The translations under genes were made by a program, and so were the position numbers. This document shows, in pieces, positions 10,501-22,826 of a stretch of DNA of 64,000 nt. Within the stretch, counting starts at the first letter, position 1, and each line of letters opens with the position of its first letter. Under the pieces are notes generated by a model. The model did no database searches. It worked only from the letters and a program-made list of their open reading frames with translations, and had not been told where the DNA came from. Source of the stretch: Tachypleus tridentatus (Eukaryota; Arthropoda; Merostomata; Xiphosura; Limulidae); assembly GCF_004210375.1 (NCBI RefSeq), contig NC_134834.1, positions 11,145,857 through 11,209,856 on the forward strand. The letters are read 5' to 3'.

Positions 10501-13500
10501 TCAAAACAAACAAACAGTCAAGGTTGAAAGATGAGTTATGTTTCAAAACAAACAAACAGTCAATGTTGAAAGATGAGTTATGTTTCAAAACAAACAAACA
10601 GTCAAGGTTGAAAGATGAGTTATGTTTCAAAACAAACAAACAGTCAAGGTTGAAAGATGAGTTATGTTTCAAAACAAACAAACAGTCAAGGTTGAAAGAT
10701 GAGTTATGTTTCAAAACAAACAAACAGTCAATGTTGAAAGATGAGTTATGTTTCAAAACAAACAAACAGTCAAGGTTGAAAGATGAGTTATGTTTCAAAA
10801 CAAACAAACAGTCAATGTTGAAAGATGAGTTATGTTTCAAAACAAACAAACAGTCAATGTTGAAAGATGAGTTATGTTTCAAAACAAACAAACAAACAGT
10901 CAATGTTGAAAGATGAGTTATGTTTCAAAACAAACAAACAGTCAATGTTGAAAGATGAGTTATGTTTCAAAACAAACAAACAGTCAAGGTTGAAAGATGA
11001 GTTATGTTTCAAAACAAACAAACAGTCAAGGTTGAAAGATGAGTTATGTTTCAAAACAAACAAACAGTCAAGGTTGAAAGATGAGTTATGTTTCAAAACA
11101 AACAAACAGTCAATGTTGAAAGATGAGTTATGTTTCAAAACAAACAAACAGTCAAGGTTGAAAGATGAGTTATGTTTCAAAACAAACAAACAGTCAAGGT
11201 TGAAAGATGAGTTATGTTTCAAAACAAACAAACAGTCAATGTTGAAAGATGAGTTATGTTTCAAAAAACAAACAGTCAATGTTGAAAGATGAGTTATGTT
11301 TCAAAACAAACAAACAGTCAATGTTGAAAGATGAGTTATGTTTCAAAATAAACAAACAGTCAATGTTGAAAGATGAGTTATGTTTCAAAACAAACAAACA
11401 GTCAATGGTTGAAAGATGAGTTATGTTTCAAAACAAACAAACAGTCAAGGTTGAAAGATGAGTTATGTTTCAAAACAAACAAACAGTCAATGTTGAAAGA
11501 TGAGTTATGTTTCAAAACAAACAAACAGTCAATGTTGAAAGATGAGTTATGTTTCAAAACAAACAAACAGTCAATGTTGAAAGATGAGTTATGTTTCAAA
11601 ACAAACAAACACAGTCAATGTTGAAAGATGAGTTATGTTTCAAAACAAACAAACAGTCAAGGTTGAAAGATGAGTTATGTTTCAAAACAAACAAACAGTC
11701 AATGTTGAAAGATGAGTTATGTTTCAAAACAAACAAACAGTCAAGGTTGAAAGATGAGTTATGTTTCAAAACAAACAAACAGTCAAGGTTGAAAGATGAG
11801 TTATGTTTCAAAACAAACAAACAGTCAATGGTTGAAAGATGAGTTATGTTTCAAAACAAACAAACAGTCAAGGTTGAAAGATGAGTTATGTTTCAAAACA
11901 AACAAACAGTCAATGTTGAAAGATGAGTTATGTTTCAAAACAAACAAACAGTCAAGGTTGAAAGATGAGTTATGTTTCAAAACAAACAAACAGTCAAGGT
12001 TGAAAGATGAGTTATGTTTCAAAACAAACAAACAGTCAATGTTGAAAGATGAGTTATGTTTCAAAACAAACAAACAGTCAAGGTTGAAAGATGAGTTATG
12101 TTTCAAAACAAACAAACAGTCAATGTTGAAAGATGAGTTATGTTTCAAAACAAACAAACAGTCAATGTTGAAAGATGAGTTATGTTTCAAAACAAACAAA
12201 CAGTCAATGTTGAAAGATGAGTTATGTTTCAAAACAAACAAACAGTCAAGGTTGAAAGATGAGTTATGTTTCAAAACAAACAAACAGTCAATGTTGAAAG
12301 ATGAGTTATGTTTCAAAACAAACAAACAGTCAATGTTGAAAGATGAGTTATGTTTCAAAACAAACAAACAGTCAAGGTTGAAAGATGAGTTATGTTTCAA
12401 AACAAACAAACAGTCAATGTTGAAAGATGAGTTATGTTTCAAAACAAACAAACAGTCAAGGTTGAAAGATGAGTTATGTTTCAAAACAAACAAACAGTCA
12501 ATGTTGAAAGATGAGTTATGTTTCAAAACAAACAAACAGTCAATGTTGAAAGATGAGTTATGTTTCAAAACAAACAAACAGTCAATGTTGAAAGATGAGT
12601 TATGTTTCAAAACAAACAAACAGTCAATGTTGAAAGATGAGTTATGTTTCAAAACAAACAAACAGTCAATGTTGAAAGATGAGTTATGTTTCAAAACAAA
12701 CAAACAAACAGTCAATGTTGAAAGATGAGTTATGTTTCAAAACAAACAAACAGTCAATGTTGAAAGATGAGTTATGTTTCAAAACAAACAAACAGTCAAT
12801 GTTGAAAGATGAGTTATGTTTCAAAACAAACAAACAGTCAATGTTGAAAGATGAGTTATGTTTCAAAACAAACAAACAGTCAATGTTGAAAGATGAGTTA
12901 TGTTTCAAAACAAACAAACAAACAGTCAAGGTTGAAAGATGAGTTATGTTTCAAAAAAACAAACAAACAGTCAAGGTTGAAAGATGAGTTATGTTTCAAA
13001 ACAAACAAACAGTCAATGTTGAAAGATGAGTTATGTTTCAAAACAAACAAACAGTCAATGTTGAAAGATGAGTTATGTTTCAAAACAAACAAACAGTCAA
13101 TGTTGAAAGATGAGTTATGTTTCAAAACAAACAAACAGTCAATGTTGAAAGATGAGTTATGTTTCAAAACAAACAAACAGTCAATGTTGAAAGATGAGTT
13201 ATGTTTCAAAACAAACAAACAGTCAAGGTTGAAAGATGAGTTATGTTTCAAAACAAACAAACAGTCAATGTTGAAAGATGAGTTATGTTTCAAAACAAAC
13301 AAACAGTCAATGTTGAAAGATGAGTTATGTTTCAAAACAAACAAACAGTCAAGGTTGAAAGATGAGTTATGTTTCAAAACAAACAAACAGTCAATGTTGA
13401 AAGATGAGTTATGTTTCAAAACAAACAAACAGTCAATGTTGAAAGATGAGTTATGTTTCAAAACAAACAAACAGTCAATGTTGAAAGATGAGTTATGTTT

Positions 13501-16500
13501 CAAAACAAACAAACAGTCAATGTTGAAAGATGAGTTATGTTTCAAAACAAACAAACAGTCAAGGTTGAAAGATGAGTTATGTTTCAAAACAAACAAACAG
13601 TCAATGTTGAAAGATGAGTTATGTTTCAAAACAAACAAACAGTCAATGTTGAAAGATGAGTTATGTTTCAAAACAAACAAACAGTCAATGTTGAAAGATG
13701 AGTTATGTTTCAAAACAAACAAACAGTCAATGTTGAAAGATGAGTTATGTTTCAAAACAAACAAACAGTCAATGTTGAAAGATGAGTTATGTTTCAAAAC
13801 AAACAAACAGTCAGTCATGTTGAAAGATGAGTTATGTTTCAAAACAAACAAACAGTCAATGTTGAAAGATGAGTTATGTTTCAAAACAAACAAACAGTCA
13901 ATGTTGAAAGATGAGTTATGTTTCAAAACAAACAAACAGTCAATGTTGAAAGATGAGTTATGTTTCAAAACAAACAAACAGTCAATGTTGAAAGATGAGT
14001 TATGTTTCAAAACAAACAAACAGTCAATGTTGAAAGATGAGTTATGTTTCAAAACAAACAAACAGTCAATGTTGAAAGATGAGTTATGTTTCAAAACAAA
14101 CAAACAGTCAAGGTTGAAAGATGAGTTATGTTTCAAAACAAACAAACAGTCAATGTTGAAAGATGAGTTATGTTTCAAAACAAACAAACAGTCAAGGTTG
14201 AAAGATGAGTTATGTTTCAAAACAAACAAACAGTCAATGTTGAAAGATGAGTTATGTTTCAAAACAAACAAACAGTCAATGTTGAAAGATGAGTTATGTT
14301 TCAAAACAAACAAACAGTCAATGTTGAAAGATGAGTTATGTTTCAAAACAAACAAACAGTCAATGTTGAAAGATGAGTTATGTTTCAAAACAAACAAACA
14401 GTCAATGTTGAAAGATGAGTTATGTTTCAAAACAAACAAACAGTCAATGTTGAAAGATGAGTTATGTTTCAAAACAAACAAACAGTCAAGGTTGAAAGAT
14501 GAGTTATGTTTCAAAACAAACAAACAGTCAATGTTGAAAGATGAGTTATGTTTCAAAACAAACAAACAGTCAATGTTGAAAGATGAGTTATGTTTCAAAA
14601 CAAACAAACAGTCAATGTTGAAAGATGAGTTATGTTTCAAAACAAACAAACAGTCAATGTTGAAAGATGAGTTATGTTTCAAAACAAACAAACAGTCAAT
14701 GTTGAAAGATGAGTTATGTTTCAAAACAAACAAACAGTCAATGTTGAAAGATGAGTTATGTTTCAAAACAAACAAACAGTCAATGTTGAAAGATGAGTTA
14801 TGTTTCAAAACAAACAAACAGTCAATGTTGAAAGATGAGTTATGTTTCAAAACAAACAAACAGTCAATGTTGAAAGATGAGTTATGTTTCAAAACAAACA
14901 AACAGTCAAGGTTGAAAGATGAGTTATGTTTCAAAACAAACAAACAGTCAATGTTGAAAGATGAGTTATGTTTCAAAACAAACAAACAGTCAAGGTTGAA
15001 AGATGAGTTATGTTTCAAAACAAACAAACAGTCAATGTTGAAAGATGAGTTATGTTTCAAAACAAACAAACAGTCAATGTTGAAAGATGAGTTATGTTTC
15101 AAAACAAACAAACAGTCAATGTTGAAAGATGAGTTATGTTTCAAAACAAACAAACAGTCAATGTTGAAAGATGAGTTATGTTTCAAAACAAACAAACAGT
15201 CAATGTTGAAAGATGAGTTATGTTTCAAAACAAACAAACAGTCAATGTTGAAAGATGAGTTATGTTTCAAAACAAACAAACAGTCAATGTTGAAAGATGA
15301 GTTATGTTTCAAAACAAACAAACAGTCAATGTTGAAAGATGAGTTATGTTTCAAAACAAACAAACAGTCAATGTTGAAAGATGAGTTATGTTTCAAAACA
15401 AACAAACAGTCAAGGTTGAAAGATGAGTTATGTTTCAAAACAAACAAACAGTCAATGTTGAAAGATGAGTTATGTTTCAAAACAAACAAACAGTCAATGT
15501 TGAAAGATGAGTTATGTTTCAAAACAAACAAACAGTCAATGTTGAAAGATGAGTTATGTTTCAAAACAAACAAACAGTCAATGTTGAAAGATGAGTTATG
15601 TTTCAAAACAAACAAACAGTCAATGTTGAAAGATGAGTTATGTTTCAAAACAAACAAACAGTCAATGTTGAAAGATGAGTTATGTTTCAAAACAAACAAA
15701 CAGTCAAGGTTGAAAGATGAGTTATGTTTCAAAACAAACAAACAGTCAATGTTGAAAGATGAGTTATGTTTCAAAACAAACAAACAGTCAATGTTGAAAG
15801 ATGAGTTATGTTTCAAAACAAACAAACAGTCAAGGTTGAAAGATGAGTTATGTTTCAAAACAAACAAACAGTCAATGTTGAAAGATGAGTTATGTTTCAA
15901 AACAAACAAACAGTCAATGTTGAAAGATGAGTTATGTTTCAAAACAAACAAACAGTCAATGTTGAAAGATGAGTTATGTTTCAAAACAAACAAACAGTCA
16001 AGGTTGAAAGATGAGTTATGTTTCAAAACAAACAAACAGTCAATGTTGAAAGATGAGTTATGTTTCAAAACAAACAAACAGTCAATGTTGAAAGATGAGT
16101 TATGTTTCAAAACAAACAAACAGTCAAGGTTGAAAGATGAGTTATGTTTCAAAACAAACAAACAGTCAATGTTGAAAGATGAGTTATGTTTCAAAACAAA
16201 CAAACAGTCAATGTTGAAAGATGAGTTATGTTTCAAAACAAACAAACAGTCAATGTTGAAAGATGAGTTATGTTTCAAAACAAACAAACAGTCAATGTTG
16301 AAAGATGAGTTATGTTTCAAAACAAACAAACAGTCAATGTTGAAAGATGAGTTATGTTTCAAAACAAACAAACAGTCAATGTTGAAAGATGAGTTATGTT
16401 TCAAAACAAACAAACAGTCAATGTTGAAAGATGAGTTATGTTTCAAAACAAACAAACAGTCAATGTTGAAAGATGAGTTATGTTTCAAAACAAACAAACA

Positions 16501-19500
16501 GTCAATGTTGAAAGATGAGTTATGTTTCAAAACAAACAAACAGTCAATGTTGAAAGATGAGTTATGTTTCAAAACAAACAAACAGTCAATGTTGAAAGAT
16601 GAGTTATGTTTCAAAACAAACAAACAGTCAATGTTGAAAGATGAGTTATGTTTCAAAACAAACAAACAGTCAATGTTGAAAGATGAGTTATGTTTCAAAA
16701 CAAACAAACAGTCAATGTTGAAAGATGAGTTATGTTTCAAAACAAACAAACAGTCAATGTTGAAAGATGAGTTATGTTTCAAAACAAACAAACAGTCAAT
16801 GTTGAAAGATGAGTTATGTTTCAAAACAAACAAACAGTCAAGGTTGAAAGATGAGTTATGTTTCAAAACAAACAAACAGTCAATGTTGAAAGATGAGTTA
16901 TGTTTCAAAACAAACAAACAGTCAATGTTGAAAGATGAGTTATGTTTCAAAACAAACAAACAGTCAATGTTGAAAGATGAGTTATGTTTCAAAACAAACA
17001 AACAGTCAATGTTGAAAGATGAGTTATGTTTCAAAACAAACAAACAGTCAATGTTGAAAGATGAGTTATGTTTCAAAACAAACAAACAGTCAATGTTGAA
17101 AGATGAGTTATGTTTCAAAACAAACAAACAGTCAATGTTGAAAGATGAGTTATGTTTCAAAACAAACAAACAGTCAATGTTGAAAGATGAGTTATGTTTC
17201 AAAACAAACAAACAGTCAAGGTTGAAAGATGAGTTATGTTTCAAAACAAACAAACAGTCAATGTTGAAAGATGAGTTATGTTTCAAAACAAACAAACAGT
17301 CAATGTTGAAAGATGAGTTATGTTTCAAAACAAACAAACAGTCAATGTTGAAAGATGAGTTATGTTTCAAAACAAACAAACAGTCAATGTTGAAAGATGA
17401 GTTATGTTTCAAAACAAACAAACAGTCAATGTTGAAAGATGAGTTATGTTTCAAAACAAACAAACAGTCAATGTTGAAAGATGAGTTATGTTTCAAAACA
17501 AACAAACAGTCAAGGTTGAAAGATGAGTTATGTTTCAAAACAAACAAACAGTCAATGTTGAAAGATGAGTTATGTTTCAAAACAAACAAACAGTCAATGT
17601 TGAAAGATGAGTTATGTTTCAAAACAAACAAACAGTCAATGTTGAAAGATGAGTTATGTTTCAAAACAAACAAACAGTCAATGTTGAAAGATGAGTTATG
17701 TTTCAAAACAAACAAACAGTCAATGTTGAAAGATGAGTTATGTTTCAAAACAAACAAACAGTCAATGTTGAAAGATGAGTTATGTTTCAAAACAAACAAA
17801 CAGTCAATGTTGAAAGATGAGTTATGTTTCAAAACAAACAAACAGTCAATGTTGAAAGATGAGTTATGTTTCAAAACAAACAAACAGTCAATGTTGAAAG
17901 ATGAGTTATGTTTCAAAACAAACAAACAGTCAAGGTTGAAAGATGAGTTATGTTTCAAAACAAACAAACAGTCAATGTTGAAAGATGAGTTATGTTTCAA
18001 AACAAACAAACAGTCAATGTTGAAAGATGAGTTATGTTTCAAAACAAACAAACAGTCAATGTTGAAAGATGAGTTATGTTTCAAAACAAACAAACAGTCA
18101 ATGTTGAAAGATGAGTTATGTTTCAAAACAAACAAACAAACAGTCAATGTTGAAAGATGAGTTATGTTTCAAAACAAACAAACAGTCAAGGTTGAAAGAT
18201 GAGTTATGTTTCAAAACAAACAAACAGTCAATGTTGAAAGATGAGTTATGTTTCAAAACAAACAAACAGTCAATGTTGAAAGATGAGTTATGTTTCAAAA
18301 CAAACAAACAGTCAATGTTGAAAGATGAGTTATGTTTCAAAACAAACAAACAGTCAATGTTGAAAGATGAGTTATGTTTCAAAACAAACAAACAGTCAAT
18401 GTTGAAAGATGAGTTATGTTTCAAAACAAACAAACAAACAGTCAATGTTGAAAGATGAGTTATGTTTCAAAACAAACAAACAGTCAATGTTGAAAGATGA
18501 GTTATGTTTCAAAACAAACAAACAGTCAATGTTGAAAGATGAGTTATGTTTCAAAACAAACAAACAGTCAATGTTGAAAGATGAGTTATGTTTCAAAACA
18601 AACAAACAGTCAATGTTGAAAGATGAGTTATGTTTCAAAACAAACAAACAGTCAATGTTGAAAGATGAGTTATGTTTCAAAACAAACAAACAGTCAATGT
18701 TGAAAGATGAGTTATGTTTCAAAACAAACAAACAGTCAATGTTGAAAGATGAGTTATGTTTCAAAACAAACAAACAGTCAATGTTGAAAGATGAGTTATG
18801 TTTCAAAACAAACAAACAGTCAATGTTGAAAGATGAGTTATGTTTCAAAACAAACAAACAGTCAATGTTGAAAGATGAGTTATGTTTCAAAACAAACAAA
18901 CAGTCAATGTTGAAAGATGAGTTATGTTTCAAAACAAACAAACAGTCAATGTTGAAAGATGAGTTATGTTTCAAAACAAACAAACAGTCAATGTTGAAAG
19001 ATGAGTTATGTTTCAAAACAAACAAACAGTCAATGTTGAAAGATGAGTTATGTTTCAAAACAAACAAACAGTCAATGTTGAAAGATGAGTTATGTTTCAA
19101 AACAAACAAACAGTCAATGTTGAAAGATGAGTTATGTTTCAAAACAAACAAACAGTCAATGTTGAAAGATGAGTTATGTTTCAAAACAAACAAACAGTCA
19201 ATGTTGAAAGATGAGTTATGTTTCAAAACAAACAAACAGTCAATGTTGAAAGATGAGTTATGTTTCAAAACAAACAAACAGTCAATGTTGAAAGATGAGT
19301 TATGTTTCAAAACAAACAAACAGTCAATGTTGAAAGATGAGTTATGTTTCAAAACAAACAAACAGTCAATGTTGAAAGATGAGTTATGTTTCAAAACAAA
19401 CAAACAGTCAATGTTGAAAAGATGAGTTATGTTTCAAAACAAACAAACAGTCAATGTTGAAAGATGAGTTATGTTTCAAAACAAACAAACAGTCAATGTT

Positions 19501-20136
19501 GAAAGATGAGTTATGTTTCAAACAAACAAACAGTCAATGTTGAAAGATGAGTTATGTTTCAAAACAAACAAACAGTCAATGTTGAAAGATGAGTTATGTT
19601 TCAAAACAAACAAACAGTCAATGTTGAAAGATGAGTTATGTTTCAAAACAAACAAACAGTCAAGGTTGAAAGATGAGTTATGTTTCAAAACAAACAAACA
19701 GTCAATGTTGAAAGATGAGTTATGTTTCAAAACAAACAAACAGTCAATGTTGAAAGATGAGTTATGTTTCAAAACAAACAAACAGTCAATGTTGAAAGAT
19801 GAGTTATGTTTCAAAACAAACAAACAGTCAAGGTTGAAAGATGAGTTATGTTTCAAAACAAACAAACAGTCAATGTTGAAAGATGAGTTATGTTTCAAAA
19901 CAAACAAACAGTCAATGTTGAAAGATGAGTTATGTTTCAAAACAAACAAACAGTCAATGTTGAAAGATGAGTTATGTTTCAAAACAAACAAACAGTCAAT
20001 GTTGAAAGATGAGTTATGTTTCAAAACAAACAAACAGTCAATGTTGAAAAAAAAGATGAGTTATGTTTCAAAACAAACAAACAGTCAATGTTGAAAGATG
20101 AGTTATGTTTCAAAACAAACAAACAGTCAATGTTGG
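4501..20136. repeat. Minisatellite C, 42-bp unit, ~370 copies up to an assembly gap
   Basis: Near-perfect array of 42-bp units: TTTCAAAACAAACAAACA, then GTCAA(T/G)GTTGAAAG, then ATGAGTTATG. Two monomer types differ at one base (CAATG or CAAGG). Minor variants are GAAACATGAG (about 4611, 4653, 7890, 8153, 8910, 9170), a 46-bp unit with one more AAAC, and a few single indels (for example near 11401, 11820, 13812, 20048). The first segment equals the SINE1 3' tail and the second its target-site duplication. The unit has no stop in one frame of each strand, which creates repeated 14-residue open frames up to 1755 codons long on both strands. Frames break wherever a 46-bp unit occurs. I see no promoter, splice signal or terminal unique domain and do not call a gene. 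Confidence 0.97.
5889..6960. repeat. 88-bp higher-order repeat inside the 42-bp array
   Basis: Here the 46-bp unit (one extra AAAC) alternates with the 42-bp unit. The extended junctions fall at about 5901, 5989 and 6077, and then every 88 bases from 6249 to 6953, with one 172-base interval between the two runs. This local dimer array is absent from the rest of the block. Confidence 0.9.
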
Positions 20137-20636
20137 NNNNNNNNNNNNNNNNNNNNNNNNNNNNNNNNNNNNNNNNNNNNNNNNNNNNNNNNNNNNNNNN
20201 NNNNNNNNNNNNNNNNNNNNNNNNNNNNNNNNNNNNNNNNNNNNNNNNNNNNNNNNNNNNNNNNNNNNNNNNNNNNNNNNNNNNNNNNNNNNNNNNNNNN
20301 NNNNNNNNNNNNNNNNNNNNNNNNNNNNNNNNNNNNNNNNNNNNNNNNNNNNNNNNNNNNNNNNNNNNNNNNNNNNNNNNNNNNNNNNNNNNNNNNNNNN
20401 NNNNNNNNNNNNNNNNNNNNNNNNNNNNNNNNNNNNNNNNNNNNNNNNNNNNNNNNNNNNNNNNNNNNNNNNNNNNNNNNNNNNNNNNNNNNNNNNNNNN
20501 NNNNNNNNNNNNNNNNNNNNNNNNNNNNNNNNNNNNNNNNNNNNNNNNNNNNNNNNNNNNNNNNNNNNNNNNNNNNNNNNNNNNNNNNNNNNNNNNNNNN
20601 NNNNNNNNNNNNNNNNNNNNNNNNNNNNNNNNNNNN
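20137..20636. other. Assembly gap, exactly 500 N
   Basis: A run of 500 undetermined bases ends the 42-bp array in mid-unit (TCAATGTTGG, then N). The round number indicates a placeholder, so the real length of the array and the sequence on its right edge are unknown. The right flank, ACAAGCAAGGATTGC, is not repeat sequence. Confidence 0.98.
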
Positions 20637-21377
20637 ACAAGCAAGGATTGCATCTATTTTACGATTTCCCAAAATCCAGAAATGTAGGTAGATCTACAAG
20701 TTAAACTATAAAACGATACTGTTTGTAAAATTGTGTATTGTTACTCTCAATTTTATGGAAAATAACTAGGCCTAATCTTGTCCTAATGCTACTACTAAAC
20801 AGTTTATTAAGCCTAATTATTATTTTAGAATAACAAAATGGGTCACTTTTTGAAACTTGAAAATGTCCGGAGGTAAAAGTTGAGGAAATTTCCAATAACT
20901 ACAGAATTTATGAAGCGCATTCTAAAGAAGAAAACCAGTTAAAAATGAAATTTAAATTTCCAACACAACGCTGACGTATTTTCATAGCAAACATTCTACC
21001 GTTGACTTAAATTATCTTCAGAGTTTCCTTTCACTTACTTTGCAACAACACGGAAAAGATTTGTTTGGATTAAATTAATTTTTTCATAAAGTCTAAGCAT
21101 TGTTAATTAAAAGTGCCCAAAATTTTGTATTAATTTTAATACACACTAATGCAAATATATGCTGAAATTGTTTTCAAACATCAGAAAAAGGAACATGGTA
21201 GAAACGCATGTGAACTCGGAATAAAAAACTTGAAAAATTAGTTTTATTCAAATATGATTAGGTTCTTACGTACTGTAATCTCACTTTCAGTTCTTAAAAT
21301 AAATTTTACGAAATGCATTAACGTGTAGATTTTTAAAAGATATTGATACTTAAACGTACAAAGTCAAGTGCTCAGTA
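20637..21377. other. Single-copy AT-rich spacer, no gene seen
   Basis: No domain-bearing open frame on either strand. The 64-codon minus frame near 20701-20895 has no recognisable feature. Confidence 0.6.
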
Positions 21378-21387
21378 AGTTAAATGA

Positions 21388-21650
21388 GGCCCAACATTGC
21401 CAGGTGGTTAAGGCACTCGACTCGTAAGCCGCGGGTTTGAATACTCGTCACATCAAACACGCTCGCGCCTTCAACCGTGGAGGCATTATGTTACGATCAA
21501 TCCCATTATTCGTTGGTAAAAGAGTAGCCCAAGAGTTGGCGGTGGGTGGTGATGACTAGCTGTCTTCCATCTAGTCTTACACTGCTAAACTGGTGACGGC
21601 TAGCGTAAATAGCCCTCGAATAGCTTTGCCCGAAATTCAAAAACCAAACC
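21388..21650 (+). mobile_element. SINE1 with short internal deletion in the tRNA head
   Basis: Begins GGCCCAACATTGCCAGGTGG and ends ATTCAAAAACCAAACC. The anticodon-arm segment is shortened (CTCGTAAGCCGCGGG lacks the ATCTGAGGGT found in other copies), and box B is altered to GGTTTGAATAC. The body is nearly intact. A TSD of ten bases flanks it: AGTTAAATGA at 21378-21387 and AGTTAAGTGA at 21651-21660. Confidence 0.92.
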
Positions 21651-21972
21651 AGTTAAGTGATATAAAAATGTACTCTTACAGTAATACCCCTCCTGTATTA
21701 TGGCTAATTGATACATTAAAAAAAATCACTAAATTCTAAAACATGAGTCTAAATTTAGCTCAAACGTTAATTCAAGAAATCCTAAAAAGGATATTATTCT
21801 GACAACTTTTAATTTTGCAGTAATATGTGAAATATTGTAGCTAGTAATATACAAAAGGTCGGGGAGATACAAACGTGTTTAGATGAATGTAACATACATG
21901 CGGTATCTAATAAATTATGTCACAAATTATTCTAGAATGTGCTGTTATCTAGCGACAAAACGTAAAACTAAT

Positions 21973-22170
21973 AAAATTACATCCGTATTAAAATGTGATA
22001 TTCATACATAACAATTTATTTCTAAGTTTCATGAGTTTTTTTAAATATAGAATCGTACTTTTTGTGTTAAATTAAAATTACATCCGTATTAAAATGTGAT
22101 ATTCATACATAACAATTTATTACTAAGTTTCATGAGTTTTTTTAAATATAGAAGCGTACTTTTTGTGTTA
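21973..22170. repeat. 101-bp tandem duplication
   Basis: AAAATTACATCCGTATTAAA starts at 21973 and again at 22074. The copies differ by only two or three bases (TTTCTAAG versus TACTAAG, GAATCG versus GAAGCG), so the duplication is recent. Both copies carry TTCATGAGTTTTTTTAAATA. No coding content. Confidence 0.93.
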
Positions 22171-22327
22171 TTTATTTAACAGTGAAGAATTTGAGTACTG
22201 TGATATTGTGGTGTTTACTGTTAAGTGTTTTCAGAGTCACCGCTGACAAAGCGCTTATTCTTACAGTTTTATATTGTAATGTGTATCTAGTGCTGCCTAA
22301 AGAACTGTAAATACGCACGTGCAAAGA

Positions 22328-22448
22328 CTTGTGCGTGTGTTTTCTTACAGCAAAGCCACATCGAGCTATATTCTGATCCCACAGGGGAGAATCGAATCCC
22401 TGATTTTAGCGTTATAAATCCGTAGACTTACCACTGTAGCAGCGGGTG
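22328..22448 (-). mobile_element. SINE2, short tRNA-derived SINE, with TSD
   Basis: On the minus strand it reads as a tRNA-like head (GTGGTAAGTCTACGGATTTA, then AAAATCAGGGATTCGATTC) followed by a short tail region with AGCTCGATGTGGCTTTGCTG and AAGAAAACACAC. The TSD is clear: GCACGTGCAAAGA at 22315-22327 and GCACGCGCAAAGA at 22449-22461, one mismatch in 13. The whole insert is ~121 bp, much shorter than SINE1. This copy establishes that the recurring motif is a mobile element and not a tRNA gene. Confidence 0.9.
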
Positions 22449-22461
22449 GCACGCGCAAAGA

Positions 22462-22720
22462 TAATCTTTATACAATACCAACTGGTTGTTACTTTCAGCT
22501 TGTGATAGAAAATTACTTCCATTATGTTTCTGGGGAGTAAGATATTTGGTCGAAGTTCCGTAGTAACCAGAACTTTTGTTCGCTGATTAATGTATTTGTT
22601 AAAATATATTTAATTGCGGAGTAGTTTCGGTTTCTTTTCTTTCATGAAAGATTGTTAAATAAAAATAAAAGTTGACCATTTTCCCCACCGCCTGTTACAT
22701 TCCATATGAATGGCATGTTC
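22462..22720. other. Single-copy spacer
   Basis: AT-rich, no gene, RNA or repeat that I can support. Confidence 0.55.
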
Positions 22721-22826
22721 TTGGTTTCGTTTGAATTTCGGGTAAAGCCACGCGAGGGCTGTCTGCGCTAGCCGTCCCTAATTTAGTAGTGGAAGACTAG
22801 AAGGAAGGCAACTAGTCTTTACCGCC
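22721..22826 (-). mobile_element. SINE1 3' fragment, inverted
   Basis: Minus-strand copy of the SINE1 3' third: GAATTTCGGGTAAAGCCACG and GCCGTCCCTAATTTAG are the complement of the usual tail. It stops at ACTAGTC and runs directly into a plus-strand SINE1, so the two form a foldback. No TSD is seen at the internal junction. Confidence 0.88.

Noticed and set aside
4494..20094. Many long open frames with 14-residue repeats (up to 1755 codons) on both strands
   Set aside because: They follow from a 42-bp monomer without stops in one frame per strand. They start and end inside repeat units wherever a 46-bp unit shifts the frame, and no unique domain, promoter or splice signal accompanies them.
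4501..20136. CRISPR-like direct repeats
   Set aside because: The units are contiguous with no unique spacers, no cas genes are present, and the context is eukaryotic.
20016..20704. Open frames of ~200 codons across the gap
   Set aside because: They consist mostly of undetermined bases.
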